A DNA stretch of 64,000 nt from a bacterium (GTDB taxonomy: Bacteria; Vulcanimicrobiota; Xenobia; Xenobiales; JADMJV01): NCBI GenBank assembly GCA_018780265.1, contig JADMJV010000040.1, positions 22,253 through 86,252 of the forward strand, in the 5' to 3' direction. The number at the start of each line of letters is the position of its first letter. The first letter of the stretch is position 1. The notes below the pieces were generated by a model, which had not been told where the DNA came from, ran no database searches, and worked only from the letters and a program-made list of their open reading frames with translations. This document shows positions 1 to 9,800 of the stretch, in pieces. The position numbers and the translations under genes were made by a program.

Positions 1-953
1 TCTCCGCCCCCAAAGGGGAAATAGCTGCCCGCTGGCGGTTTGCCCTGGGCAAAACGCTGGGGCCGAAAGCACTCCGGCTCGGGCCAAACTTCGGCCAGAT
101 AGTGGGTCACCATGGGACTCATCAGCAATGTGGCCGGACCCTCCAGGCGAAATTCTCCCAGGTGTACGGGAGCGTCTACCTGGCGGGCGATGATCCAACC
201 CGGCGGATAGAGGCGCAGCGCCTCGGCGACTACCGCTCGGGCCTGGCTGGCCGCGTCCACGCTGGGGTGCAGGGCCAGCAAGCGCATACACCAGGCCATG
301 GTCACAGCCGTGGTTTCGTGCGCACCCAGTAGCATTGTGATGATTTCGTCGCGACGTAATTCGTCGTCGATAGGGAGATTCAACAGGCGCTCAATCAAGG
401 GCCCCTGGCCCGTTTGCAGCAGCCGATTGGCCAGCCCATCCAGGCGCGTTCGAATGGTCTGCAAGAGAGCCGGGCGATGGCCCGCGTTGAGGATCTCCTC
501 CAGGCTTTCCAGCAGCATCGTTTCTTCGGGCAGGCGCTGACCCAGCAGGCAGCGACAGGCAACGGCCAGACTCAGGCGGCCCAATTCGGCCACGCTGTCC
601 AGCACTTGCCCGGGCCGCCAGCACTGGCACAAAGCCTCGGTTTCTTCGTGCACAATGTGGGGCCAGGTCGCCTGGGCCGAGGGACTGAATAAGGGGCGCA
701 GCCGGCGCCGCTGGCAGCGATTGAGATCGCCCTGGCTGGTCATCAAACCCTGTCCCAGCAAGCAGGTGGCAGCCCCGCGCCCCTGGCGCTTGGGCAATTG
801 TTTGCAGGTCAGAGCTCGTTGGATCAGATCGGGGGCCGAGGCCAGGTAGACTCGCTGGTCGGCCACCCAAAACTCGGCCAGCGCACCCTGTTGGGCGGCC
901 AGGGCTCGCAGGCTGGCGATTGGGTCCTGGGCAAAGTCCACCGGGCACGGCAT
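1..953 (-). CDS. Cytochrome P450 (3' end outside window)
   Basis: Reading the minus strand from the ATG at 953 gives about 317 residues of a cytochrome P450, a haem monooxygenase. The I-helix oxygen-activation motif GAHETTA lies at residues 210-216, the K-helix ExxR motif (EALR) at 244-247, then a meander-type segment PEPECFRPQRF, and the frame leaves the window inside the haem loop (YFPFGGG). The haem-ligand cysteine must lie just beyond base 1. No signal peptide is visible, so a soluble bacterial P450 is likely. It is divergent from the oxygenase gene starting at 1012, with only 58 bp between the starts, so the two may share a control region. Its neighbours suggest a tailoring role in peptide or secondary metabolism; that role is inference. 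The family assignment is firm. Confidence 0.93.
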   Translation of the reverse strand, partial: MPCPVDFAQDPIASLRALAAQQGALAEFWVADQRVYLASAPDLIQRALTCKQLPKRQGRGAATCLLGQGLMTSQGDLNRCQRRRLRPLFSPSAQATWPHIVHEETEALCQCWRPGQVLDSVAELGRLSLAVACRCLLGQRLPEETMLLESLEEILNAGHRPALLQTIRTRLDGLANRLLQTGQGPLIERLLNLPIDDELRRDEIITMLLGAHETTAVTMAWCMRLLALHPSVDAASQARAVVAEALRLYPPGWIIARQVDAPVHLGEFRLEGPATLLMSPMVTHYLAEVWPEPECFRPQRFAQGKPPAGSYFPFGGG

Positions 954-1011
954 GGCCCCCGGCTTCGGGCGTGGGGAGGAGTGGCCCTGCGCCCATTCGA
1001 AAGGCAAATTC

Positions 1012-1926
1012 GTGCAGATTCCACGGATTTCCGCCCCCACTCCTGAGCAATTTGAGAGCCAGTTTCTGCGTCCGGGCCGCCCGGTGGTCATGACCGGTCT
1101 GCTGGAGCCATGGCCTTCTTGGGGCAGTTGGAGCCTGGATTGGTTTGAGCAGCGCTACGGTCAATTGGTCCTGTCGGGCAACAATGCTCTGGCCGGCACC
1201 CGCTCGGTGCTGGTCAGCGACTACCTGGAGGGGATACGCCGTGGAGATTCGGATGGGCTCTACCTGGACCACCTCTCTGTCCACTCCTTGCCCGGTATGG
1301 CCGAGGCCATTTGCGTCCCGCCCTATTGCCCCACCGATCGAGATTGCCAGGTGCTGGTATGGGTGGGACCTTCGGGAACCTGCCTCAATTTTCACAAAGA
1401 CAATCACGTCCCCATCGACGGAAACCACAATTTGCTGGCCCAGGTGGTGGGGCGCAAACGGGTGGTGCTGGTGGGGCCGGCCGATGATGGCTGCATGTAC
1501 CCGTTGCCCAAGAAGGCTGACGAGCCCTTGTTTAGTGAGGTCTTGTTGGACTCCTACGACCCTGAGAAGTTTCCCCTTTTCACCGGGGCTACCCTCCACG
1601 AAACCGAGGTGGGCCCTGGCGATGTGGTGTTTATTCCGGCCCACCACTGGCATTACGTCCGTTCGCTGGAGATCAGTATGTCGGTTACCTTCTGGTGGCG
1701 AGCGTCGCGTCTCATCGAACTGATGACCCGCTTTAAAGAGGCGGCCCGACAGGGTACCCTGGAGTCCTTCCTGGCACGGAACGCCGACACGGTGGGCGAC
1801 CGCGACTTGGAGGAAATTGGGGGCCAGGATGGGCTTCGACAACTGTGGGAACCTCTCTCGCCTCGAGTGCGTGAGCTCTGTCAGCGGATGCTGGCTCCCC
1901 CGTTGAAGTCCCTTGTCCAGGCCTGA
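1012..1926 (+). CDS. Cupin-8/JmjC-like Fe(II)/2-oxoglutarate oxygenase
   Basis: The protein has 304 residues if started at the GTG at 1012. An ATG at 952 is in frame but would overlap the P450 start and add 20 uninformative residues. The fold markers are those of the cupin_8 (JmjC-like) family: an HxD iron pair at H128 and D130 (FHKDNH), then a WxQVVGRKRVVLVGP-like strand, and a distal histidine near 211-214 (HHWHY). Family members hydroxylate side chains of proteins or small molecules using Fe(II), O2 and 2-oxoglutarate. The last 14 bases overlap the following glycosyltransferase, which suggests co-translation. Next to RiPP-type radical SAM genes and a P450 it could hydroxylate a peptide; that is inference from context. 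Confidence 0.82.
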   Translation: MQIPRISAPTPEQFESQFLRPGRPVVMTGLLEPWPSWGSWSLDWFEQRYGQLVLSGNNALAGTRSVLVSDYLEGIRRGDSDGLYLDHLSVHSLPGMAEAICVPPYCPTDRDCQVLVWVGPSGTCLNFHKDNHVPIDGNHNLLAQVVGRKRVVLVGPADDGCMYPLPKKADEPLFSEVLLDSYDPEKFPLFTGATLHETEVGPGDVVFIPAHHWHYVRSLEISMSVTFWWRASRLIELMTRFKEAARQGTLESFLARNADTVGDRDLEEIGGQDGLRQLWEPLSPRVRELCQRMLAPPLKSLVQA

Positions 1927-2812
1927 CCTCTCGGTGGTGGTGCCGGCTCGAGATTCGGCCGCGCTGACCCGTTTGTGTCTGGGCTCGTTGGTCTTCACTC
2001 TGCGCAGCTTTCCTGGCTCCCTTGAAGTGTTGTTGGTCGACGACCATAGCAGTGACGATAGTCTGTGTCGAATTTTTGAGGATTTTCGCGGCAAGGTGGC
2101 CTGGCCCGTTCGCATCTATCGACTCACACGGCGTGGCCACTACACGGGAGTCTTCAATGTGGCTCTGGCTCGCTCGCTGGGCGAGCGGATCTTCTTTCTC
2201 TCCAACGACATGCAGGTAACGCCCTTCTTCCTCAACGCAATGTTGGGGGTGCTCGGCCTGGCCGACGACATCGCTTGTGTGCGCGGCACGTCTCAGTATA
2301 CCGACAGCTTTCCCGAGCATCGGGTCGTGCCGCCCTTCCCTCAACGGGGTTACGAAGACATTCTCGCTTTTTCGGCTTATGTCAGCGCCCATCACGGGCT
2401 CGCCTATGTGGAGGACTGTCTCTTCTCGGGCGATGCGGTGCTCTTGCGCGCCTCGGCGGTGGCCCACCTGGGCGGCTTCGACCCCCAGTTTTTTGGATAC
2501 TACAGCGACTTCGATTACGGACTGCGGGCCCAGCGCGCCGGCTACCGCCTGGTTTGCGCCAAGGGAGCCTGGCTTCATCACGAGGGAGCCGGTCATGTCA
2601 AAGATGAATGCGCCCGCCAGCAGTTGAGTTGGGAATCGGTGCTGGCCCATCGCAATCAGTTGATTCAGGCCGACTACGACCGCTTCCGAGCCAAGTGGGA
2701 TCCCGATTTGCCCGCCAGGCATCTGGGGGTGCGCTACGACTTCGACCACCTGCGCTCCCGGCCCATTCCGGAATTCTGCCCATTCGCGACACCGGACTGC
2801 CAGGAAGTCTGA
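1913..2812 (+). CDS. Family 2 glycosyltransferase
   Basis: A 299-residue GT-A glycosyltransferase starting at TTG 1913, inside the end of the preceding oxygenase gene. The N-terminus LSVVVPARD, the nucleotide-binding VDDHSSDDS segment near residues 40-50, and an SND triad in place of DxD near residue 100 are typical of GT2. A GGFD...DFDYGLRAQRAGY acceptor-side segment follows, as in rhamnosyl or galactofuranosyl transferases. No transmembrane helix is evident. The substrate cannot be told. Coupling to the oxygenase and nearness to the radical SAM pair make glycosylation of a peptide product possible, but a role in surface glycans is equally open. Confidence 0.85.
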   Translation: MSRPDLSVVVPARDSAALTRLCLGSLVFTLRSFPGSLEVLLVDDHSSDDSLCRIFEDFRGKVAWPVRIYRLTRRGHYTGVFNVALARSLGERIFFLSNDMQVTPFFLNAMLGVLGLADDIACVRGTSQYTDSFPEHRVVPPFPQRGYEDILAFSAYVSAHHGLAYVEDCLFSGDAVLLRASAVAHLGGFDPQFFGYYSDFDYGLRAQRAGYRLVCAKGAWLHHEGAGHVKDECARQQLSWESVLAHRNQLIQADYDRFRAKWDPDLPARHLGVRYDFDHLRSRPIPEFCPFATPDCQEV

Positions 2813-2819
2813 CCTGCCG

Positions 2820-3389
2820 CTAAGCCAACTCGATCCCGTCGTAGAGTTCCCCCAACGGCAGGTTTGCCCCGATTTCCGGCAAGGGGATCACCGATTCCAA
2901 CCCCCGAAAAACCTGTCGCAAGAAGCCCTGGTCGGTGCGTCGGAAGCTAACCACAGTGGCGGACTCTTGTTCCACCAGCAAGTAGGCGCAGAGCGAAGGG
3001 ATGGCGAGATAGGCCTCCTTCTTCTCCCCTTCATCGACCCGGCGGGTGGACTTCGACAGCACCTCGACCACTACCACCGGGTCGTCTTGAAACGTTTCTT
3101 CAGGGGAGTTTGGCCGACAAACCACGGACAGATCAGGATAATAGAAGCGAAGATGGTTGGGTAACCGGATGCGAATTTTTGTGTCCGAATTGAAAGGCCG
3201 GCAGATCTGACCTCGCAGTTGTCCGCCCAGACTCACCAGTGCATTGGTAGCGATCTGATTGTGGCGGTTGCGGCCACCCGACATGGCATACAGGACCCCA
3301 CCAAGATACTCGTGCTTGATTGGCGAAGCCAACTCAGCCACGAGGTAATCTTCAACGGAAACCAGATCAATGTTTTGGGCCGTATTCAC
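2820..3389 (-). CDS. Uma2 family (DUF820) putative restriction-fold protein
   Basis: A 189-residue Uma2-type protein with the PD-(D/E)xK-like core: YPDLSVVC supplies the Asp, VVVVEVLSKST the Glu, and the following DEGEKKEAYLAIPSLCAYLLVEQ segment the Lys and the family's C-terminal signature. These proteins are numerous in cyanobacteria and related phyla; their biological role is unsettled. It begins at GTG 3389, preceded by TAAACT at exactly six bases, so the mRNA may be leaderless. It sits between the plus-strand oxygenase/glycosyltransferase pair and the minus-strand radical SAM pair and looks like an unrelated insertion. Confidence 0.85.
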   Translation of the reverse strand: MNTAQNIDLVSVEDYLVAELASPIKHEYLGGVLYAMSGGRNRHNQIATNALVSLGGQLRGQICRPFNSDTKIRIRLPNHLRFYYPDLSVVCRPNSPEETFQDDPVVVVEVLSKSTRRVDEGEKKEAYLAIPSLCAYLLVEQESATVVSFRRTDQGFLRQVFRGLESVIPLPEIGANLPLGELYDGIELA

Positions 3390-3395
3390 GTCGAT

Positions 3396-3401
3396 AGTTT
3401 A
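3396..3401 (-). promoter_or_regulatory. Putative -10 element of a leaderless promoter (Uma2 gene)
   Basis: TAAACT on the minus strand ends six bases before the GTG start at 3389. The same TANNNT-N6-start arrangement occurs at four other genes in this window. No convincing -35 box or Shine-Dalgarno sequence is present. Confidence 0.45.
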
Positions 3402-3428
3402 TCCCAACACCCCCAGGACGTCTACCTG

Positions 3429-5357
3429 TCACTTTCGGGATATGGCTAACCGCTTACTCACAAAACCTGGTTCTACATCCATGCAGCCGCCCGGAAACTC
3501 CCAGTTGCGCGGCATGGCCGGCAGCTCGCCGCGCACCGCCAGGGACAGGTAGCGGCCGTTTAGGTGCAACATCAGTTTGCGATCGACCAGTCGCCGCAAA
3601 ATCTCCGGCGAGCCCGCGGACGCCGCTGTTTGTGGGCTGTCGCAGGCCAGATACAGCTCTCGCTCGGCCCCTTCCAGAGTAACAAAACGCTGGAGCGCGC
3701 ACGGGCGCGTGTCAATGATAAGCAATTTCCCGTCCTGGTCACTCATACTCAAGATCAGTGGCAGACCTTGCCAAAAAATGCGAATCCAGTGGTCCACCCA
3801 CCGCTCCAGAGCCTGGCGACCGGGTCGGCTGTGCTCGTCGGGACGATCGCCGGTGCGGGGATACTGCAGTGCCTCGCGGTCTTCAAAGAAGTAGGCCAGT
3901 TCCGCCAGACTCTCTTCTTCCAAGGGGTAAACGTAGGAGTAGTAGCGATTGGGCGACAGTCGCAAGCCAAAGTCGGCCGGGCGCACATGGTAGGGGCTAA
4001 AGCGCTCGTAACGGATTTGGGTCACCCGCCAGGTCCAGTGCGGGTTGGGGCTTTGCTCCTGGGGCGGCTGCAGGTGGGAAATCCAAGGCAGCCATGAGGC
4101 CATCTCGGCATACCACTCGTCCTTTTCGCCCGGAAATCCGGACAGAAAGTTCCAGCTCACGCGCACTCCAAATTCGCGCGTCCATTTGAGCAGTTGCACA
4201 TTGGTAAGGGCTGTTGAGCCTTTTTCGATGTGGCGCAAAATCTCGTCGTGCATGCTTTCGATTCCAGGCTGAATCCAGCGCACTCCCGAGCGGGCCAACT
4301 GAGCCACGTGTTCGCGCTTCAGGTTGGCCTTGGTTTCATAGAAAATATTGAGATTGCGCTCTTCTAGCTGAGGCAGCACCGTCTGGAAATAGCGCATGTC
4401 CAGGATGTTGTCGACCACCTCAAAGCGGTTACTGCCATAGCGCTCCTGCAACTGAGTAAAGTCGCCCAGAGCCCGTTCGGCCGATTTGGAACGATAGCCC
4501 ATTCCGGTTCCGTTCAGTCCACAAAAAGTGCAGTGATGGCGGGCGCCCCACCAGCACCCGCGCGAACTCTCAACCAGCAGACCGGGTTCGATGCGCTTGC
4601 CCACTTCCAGGCTATCGAGCAAGGCAAAATAGTCGTCGTAATTGGGCGCGGGAACCTGGTCCAGTTGTTCCACCGTGCTGCGTCCGGGCGCCTGGCCGCG
4701 TTGGGCCGGGGTGAGCACACTGACCGGCAGGGGGCGCTGGGGGTCTTCCAGCAGTGTTCTAAACAACTGGCCGGCCAGTTCGTCGGCTTCGCCACTGACC
4801 ACGTAGTCTACCCAGGGGAATTCGCGGTGGGTGGCCTGGCCCATAGCCCCTTCACAGTTGGCGCCCCCCAGAACCGTGATCAGGTCGGGGCGGGCTTGCT
4901 TGAGACGGCGCAGCAGCGCCAGCGAAGCGCAATGCTGTTGGAAAGTAGAACTGGCCCCCACGATGCGGGGTTTCTTGGCCAGCAGGCTCTCCACCAGTTC
5001 GTCAATGAAGGCAGGCGTCTCGCGGCGCAGATCTTCAAAGAGCGGTCGCAGGTTTTGGCGGGGACCAAAGATGGCCTCCATCACGTCCAGGTCGGCTTCG
5101 CGAAAATAGGCGTCCATATCGGGGTGAAAATCGGGAAAAGCGGCGGCGGCAAAGGCCCACTCGCCTAAAAATACGTCGGTAGGCGTAAACTCCACCAACT
5201 TGTAGCGCTTCAGGCCAATACGCTCGGCGAAAAGTAAGTTGGCGTAAATCACTTCGGCCACCAGGCCTTCGCGCTCCAGGCAGGCCTGCAACGTGCCCAA
5301 TCCGATGGAGGGACGCTCCACCGCCGCAAAGGGCATATGAACCAGCAAAATGCTCAT
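3429..5357 (-). CDS. B12-binding radical SAM RiPP C-methyltransferase
   Basis: The 642-residue protein has an N-terminal cobalamin-binding-like region (about 1-200, including GASSTFQQHC and LGGANCEGAMG). The radical SAM core carries the unusual CX7CX2C cluster motif CWWGARHHCTFC at C268, C276 and C279, followed by GLNG. This spacing and the CWWG/CGLNG wording match the RiPP maturation radical SAM protein 1 family, C-methyltransferases acting on ribosomal peptides. The start at 5357 overlaps the stop of the upstream PoyD-like gene by four bases (ATGA), so the two are almost certainly co-translated. No peptide substrate gene is adjacent. Confidence in the family is high; the product is unknown. 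Confidence 0.9.
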   Translation of the reverse strand: MSILLVHMPFAAVERPSIGLGTLQACLEREGLVAEVIYANLLFAERIGLKRYKLVEFTPTDVFLGEWAFAAAAFPDFHPDMDAYFREADLDVMEAIFGPRQNLRPLFEDLRRETPAFIDELVESLLAKKPRIVGASSTFQQHCASLALLRRLKQARPDLITVLGGANCEGAMGQATHREFPWVDYVVSGEADELAGQLFRTLLEDPQRPLPVSVLTPAQRGQAPGRSTVEQLDQVPAPNYDDYFALLDSLEVGKRIEPGLLVESSRGCWWGARHHCTFCGLNGTGMGYRSKSAERALGDFTQLQERYGSNRFEVVDNILDMRYFQTVLPQLEERNLNIFYETKANLKREHVAQLARSGVRWIQPGIESMHDEILRHIEKGSTALTNVQLLKWTREFGVRVSWNFLSGFPGEKDEWYAEMASWLPWISHLQPPQEQSPNPHWTWRVTQIRYERFSPYHVRPADFGLRLSPNRYYSYVYPLEEESLAELAYFFEDREALQYPRTGDRPDEHSRPGRQALERWVDHWIRIFWQGLPLILSMSDQDGKLLIIDTRPCALQRFVTLEGAERELYLACDSPQTAASAGSPEILRRLVDRKLMLHLNGRYLSLAVRGELPAMPRNWEFPGGCMDVEPGFVSKRLAISRK

Positions 5358-6742
5358 AGAAGGTCTTCAAAGAGGGCGGCGATATACATTTCCTGCAAGG
5401 CCAGCAGGGTTTCGGCCGGTTCCTGTTCCATTTTCAGGCAGAGCTGCTCCACGGTGTAAATCCCTTCAGAAATCAGCTCCCCCAGTTGCTGCATGCCGGC
5501 ATAACCGCGCGAATGGAAGTCGACCCCGCGACTTTTGTCCTGAAGGCGAAATCCCCCCTCCCGCGGCACCAACCGCAGGTCTTCGCGGAAGCAGGGCACT
5601 TCTTGCAAGCCCAGCCGAGTGGGCCGGTTGGACCACTCCAAGAGAACCTCTCTGAGTTGGCCGGCATGGCTAAAAGTGGCCTCGCCATGCACGCGGTAGC
5701 CGTCCGGCCAGCGCGGGCTGGAGGGGCAGGGGCTAACCAGACGCACACGACGGTCGGGCAAGTTGAACAAAAAACCCGATACACAGGCGATGGTGGTGGC
5801 GTGGGCCGTTTCCGGATCCAGCCGGCTCAGGGCCTTGCCTGCGGCCGATCGGGCTCCCAGCGATTCCTTGTTCTGGGTGACCAGTTCTACTCGCAAAAGC
5901 TCCAGCGGAGTGAACTGCTCATGAATCTGCAGCAGTTGGCGCAAAGTCAGCACCGAAAAACGGTCCAGCGGACTGCCGTATTGCTGAGACAGCTTCAGCA
6001 GTGCCCGAGTCCGCTCCACGTTTTTCAGGGCCAGAGCGGTAGTGGTCTGGGGAAATTGCCCGGTCACGCTGTGAAAATCCACGCAAAACTGCTCGTAGTC
6101 GGGGTTGTCCATGGGGTCCGTTGCCCAGTAGAGAAAAGCATGGCCTGCCGCCGGGCCGCAAATTTCCATCACTACCTCCAGCACCTCGCGCCAGAGCTGG
6201 CGATTCTCCGGCGTGGCCAGCCACAGGTCGGTGAGTTTGGGAGCAGAGACCCCGCAAAACCAGCAACCCACCGAGCAGCCTCGGGCCAGTTCGAAAGCGG
6301 CCGGGGGATGCACGATGGCTTCGGAGTTGCCGGTGGCCAGTTGCCAGGCGCAGCGGCGAATTTGGCGCCGGCGCCAGGCGTTCAGGCCCGGCGAGGTCAG
6401 TTCCATCTGTTGACGCAAACTTTCGCGCCAGGCCACCTTCTCTTGATGCAATGCCCAAACCCGGCGCACCAGTCGGGAAGGGGGCCCGACCGCCTGCGCA
6501 TCATAGAGCGGCCTCAGTTCGTCGGCGCCAAAAGGCACTCCGGCCTGCTCCAGGGTGCCCCGGGGGTCTTTTTCCATGCGCGCCCGAAAGTCGGCATCGC
6601 CCCGCCAGCGCTCGCAAAAACGCTTGGCAACGGCTAATTCACCGGCATACTCCGGCTCTTGCTCGGACATAAAAACCGGTTGAATCTCTGGATCCTGGCG
6701 TAACTCAGCCAATGTAAGCACGGCCGGTCGTTCTGGGTCCAC
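5354..6742 (-). CDS. PoyD-like radical SAM peptide epimerase
   Basis: A 462-residue protein starting at GTG 6742. The radical SAM motif is CX3CX2C at C156, C160 and C163 in the context ARGCSVGCWFCG, which I recognise as the PoyD (RiPP maturation amino-acid epimerase) type; these enzymes convert L- to D-residues in proteusin-like peptides. Residues about 35-75 (AVAKRFCERWRGDADF then RARMEKDPRGTLEQAGVP) resemble nitrile-hydratase-like leader peptides, as if a substrate leader or recognition element were part of the enzyme. It is the first gene of a two-gene operon with the C-methyltransferase. The 127 bp upstream hold no convincing small ORF or promoter. Confidence 0.88.
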   Translation of the reverse strand: MDPERPAVLTLAELRQDPEIQPVFMSEQEPEYAGELAVAKRFCERWRGDADFRARMEKDPRGTLEQAGVPFGADELRPLYDAQAVGPPSRLVRRVWALHQEKVAWRESLRQQMELTSPGLNAWRRRQIRRCAWQLATGNSEAIVHPPAAFELARGCSVGCWFCGVSAPKLTDLWLATPENRQLWREVLEVVMEICGPAAGHAFLYWATDPMDNPDYEQFCVDFHSVTGQFPQTTTALALKNVERTRALLKLSQQYGSPLDRFSVLTLRQLLQIHEQFTPLELLRVELVTQNKESLGARSAAGKALSRLDPETAHATTIACVSGFLFNLPDRRVRLVSPCPSSPRWPDGYRVHGEATFSHAGQLREVLLEWSNRPTRLGLQEVPCFREDLRLVPREGGFRLQDKSRGVDFHSRGYAGMQQLGELISEGIYTVEQLCLKMEQEPAETLLALQEMYIAALFEDLL

Positions 6743-6869
6743 CCGCTCAGGTCCTGGCCCTCAGAGCCTCTGGAATTAACCCTCAGCCAATCGTTCTCTG
6801 GCTCGATCGAACCGCTCCGTTTGGCCAGGGTTTGATCGATGATGTGTCTGAGTTATTTCGCGACGGGCC

Positions 6870-9800
6870 CTAAGAATCTGCCTCCCCGCCCTCGGCCGGG
6901 GCAGGGTCGGGCACCACGGCCGCCCTGCGGCGACTCTGCCAGGCGGCCAGCAGCGCTTCGAAATGATTGAGTAGCCATAGCGCCAGTCCTACGCCCAAAC
7001 CCGATTGCAGGCTGCCCAGCAGAGGCAACTGAAAACCCGAAACCATCCTACAGGCCAGGTAGCCGGTCAGCAGCAGAATCCAGCCCCGCGGCTTGAGAGC
7101 CAGCCAGGCGCCCAGCATCAGGCTCACTGCGAAAAACATCCAGTCGGCCGCCTCCAGGGCAGGCTTTGAGGTCAGTGTCACCTGTATTACGGGGCTCTCT
7201 TCGGTAACCATCAGGCGTTGAAAAGTTAGCACCTGGCCCACTTTGGGCACCTCCACTCGCACGGGCAAGACACCCTGCTGAGCGGCCGAGACCATCTGCT
7301 GGAGCCTGTCGCTCACCGGTGCGTCACTCCGCTGCTGTTCCTGAACAGGCTGGGGAGCGCCAGCAGCGATGGGCTCCAACGAAGTGGCCTCCTGCATGGT
7401 GCCACCCAGGCGCAGCACCTTCCATTCCTGAGGCAGGTAAAGTTGCCAACCCAGGTCAGAAATCGGCATATCGACCTGCGGCACCTGCACCTCCAGTTTG
7501 CCCAACCAGGGGTGAAGGCTGCTCTGCTGCACGTAAGTGATCTCGGCGGGGAAAGCGCTTACGCCGCTTTCCCCGGAACGCGATGACTCCAGTCGCATAC
7601 GAACCTTGCCCCCCTCCGCCTTGATGGGTTTGACGGCCTGACCATTGACAAAGGTGCTCCAGACTTCGGCCCCGGCAGGCAGTTGCAGTTCAAGATACTG
7701 CTTGTGATTGTTGCGCACCGAGAGGAGCAGATGGGTGACCAGTTTGCCTTCTGGCGTTACCAGCGTCTCGCCCCGACCCTTGTCAATGGTGGCGGTGAGC
7801 ACGTTCACCTCTTTGCCTTTGTGGGTCTCCAGGGCCAGGCGGTAGGGCTGGCGGTGATACTCAAAGGCCAACACGGTCGGGTTGCTGCACATGCCGCTGA
7901 CTTCGGCAGGCAGTTCGGCGACATCAATGGGGCGAACGCTATCCTGGGTGGCCGCGGTCACTTCGATGCCGCCGCTGGTTTCAACCCCCAGCGAACCTTT
8001 CATGCGCTCCACCCCCGGAACTTCCAGTGTGGGCACGTCCCAGGTAGAGTCGATCTGAGAGATACCCTTCTCCAAACTGAGGGTAACGCTGAGGGTGCCG
8101 CTGGCCGGTTGGGCCAAAAACAAGTTGACCTGGCGAGCGTTGCCACGCTCGCTGGTGGTCCAGTTGGCCAATCCCTCGCAAGCCACATCGACCACCTCAG
8201 CATCGACGGGTACCAGCACGGACAGGGTGTCCACCTCGTTGCGCAAAATCTGATAATCGATGCGAGTCTTGCATCGGGCCACCGTGTCGGACACGCTGAG
8301 CAGGCTGTATACCCGCGCCGTCAGGCGCGCTTTCTCGCCCCGGCTCTGGCCGTTCAACTGGGCGCTGGCGGCCGCGCTCGACCAACTCAGCGACAGGTTG
8401 GGGGCGGAAAATGCGCCCTCCGTCAGGGTGGCGCTGCGCCTTTGAAAAGGCACCTCTGGTGAGGAGGTCACCTTCATTCCAGCCGGCAATACCAGGCGTA
8501 AGCTAGAGGCCTGAGTAGCGGGGGTGACCAGGGCCAGGGTGGAGGCTGCGCCCTCGCTGCTGACGGCCAGATGGTATTGAAGCCTCAGCTTGTGCTGACC
8601 TGGGCCTCGCACCAGAGCGTGGTAGCGGCCCTCTTTGTTGTAAACAGGCACCGACTGACCATCGAATAGGGCCTGCTGCAACACCACTTCTCCCGGCAGC
8701 AGGTCAATTTCTTGCCAGCCACCGTGCAAAATGGACAGACTCAATTGGGCGTCGACATTGCCCCAGCGCGCCCCGCTGGCTGCCTGAACGCGATAGTCAC
8801 CGGCGGTGAGCAGCCAGGCGGTGGGGGCCGTATCGGCAGGGCGACTGCCGGTCCCAGGCTTCTTCTGACTCAGCTTGAGGAAGTCGGCCAATGGCACAGT
8901 CACGGTGCCCCCGCCCGGGCCTTGAGCGTGAGCCGGAGGGGTCGAGGTAGAGAACATCAAAACCAGCACGGCGCCCGACACGAGTCCCCGACCGCGCCGC
9001 CAGGCCTGCAAATAGTCCTGCCAGGGTCCGCGCTGACTGGCCAGCCAGCCCAACAGACTGATGACCCAGCCCAGCCACAGAGCTCCCTTGACCAGACCCA
9101 CAGGGGTGGACTCCAGGTTTCCAAAGACCAGCACGGCCCAGGCCGCCAGCAGTAGTTTCCAGCCGCGCGGGCGGCGCCTCTGACTCAGACCCAGACCGGC
9201 TGTGACCAGAGCCACCCCGAGCCAGATCAACTGACGGGCGGCCTGACTGGAGTAGTGCAGCACAATTTGAGGGGAGTCGTGGGTGACCATCAATTGAGAG
9301 AACTCCAACACTCGCCCCTGACGCGGAATCTCGACGCGCACCGGAAAGGCTCCCTGCGTGGCTGAACGCACGATATTGGCCATGCGATTGTCGGCTTTAA
9401 AATAACCCTCACCCGAAGCCATTCGACCCTGGGTCTTCCTGGCGTAGCTCTCTTTTTCATCGGCTATGGAGGCTTCCGCCGAAGGGGCGGGAGCGGCCTG
9501 ACCGGTCGGAGCTGCTCCGTCCATGTCTTTGTCGCGTTCCCCGCCGCCAACTGCGCCGGCGACGGCCAGCGTCCGTTGACCGGCCGCCATGGTGCCACCG
9601 GTCCAGAACACGGTGCGCGAAGGAGGCTGATAGATGGACCAGTTGAGATTACAGATGGGCACGTCCACCTTGGGGGCAATCAAGTGAGAGGAGCCCAGCC
9701 AGCCAGAGGTGTTCTCCTCCTGGACATAGGCCAGTTCGACCGGAAAGCTCTCCTGACCGGCCGAAGCCAGCGGAATGCGCACCTGATTTTCACCATCCTG

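Noticed and set aside
391..2115. 574-codon open frame on the minus strand
   Set aside because: It runs antisense through the oxygenase and glycosyltransferase genes and part of the P450; the other frames carry clear family motifs.
5486..6637. 383-codon plus-strand frame opposite the PoyD-like gene
   Set aside because: Arg/Gln/Gly-rich translation without motifs; antisense shadow of a GC-rich gene.
6743..6869. Possible RiPP precursor gene upstream of the PoyD-like enzyme
   Set aside because: No start codon with a leader-like translation in either strand of these 127 bp.
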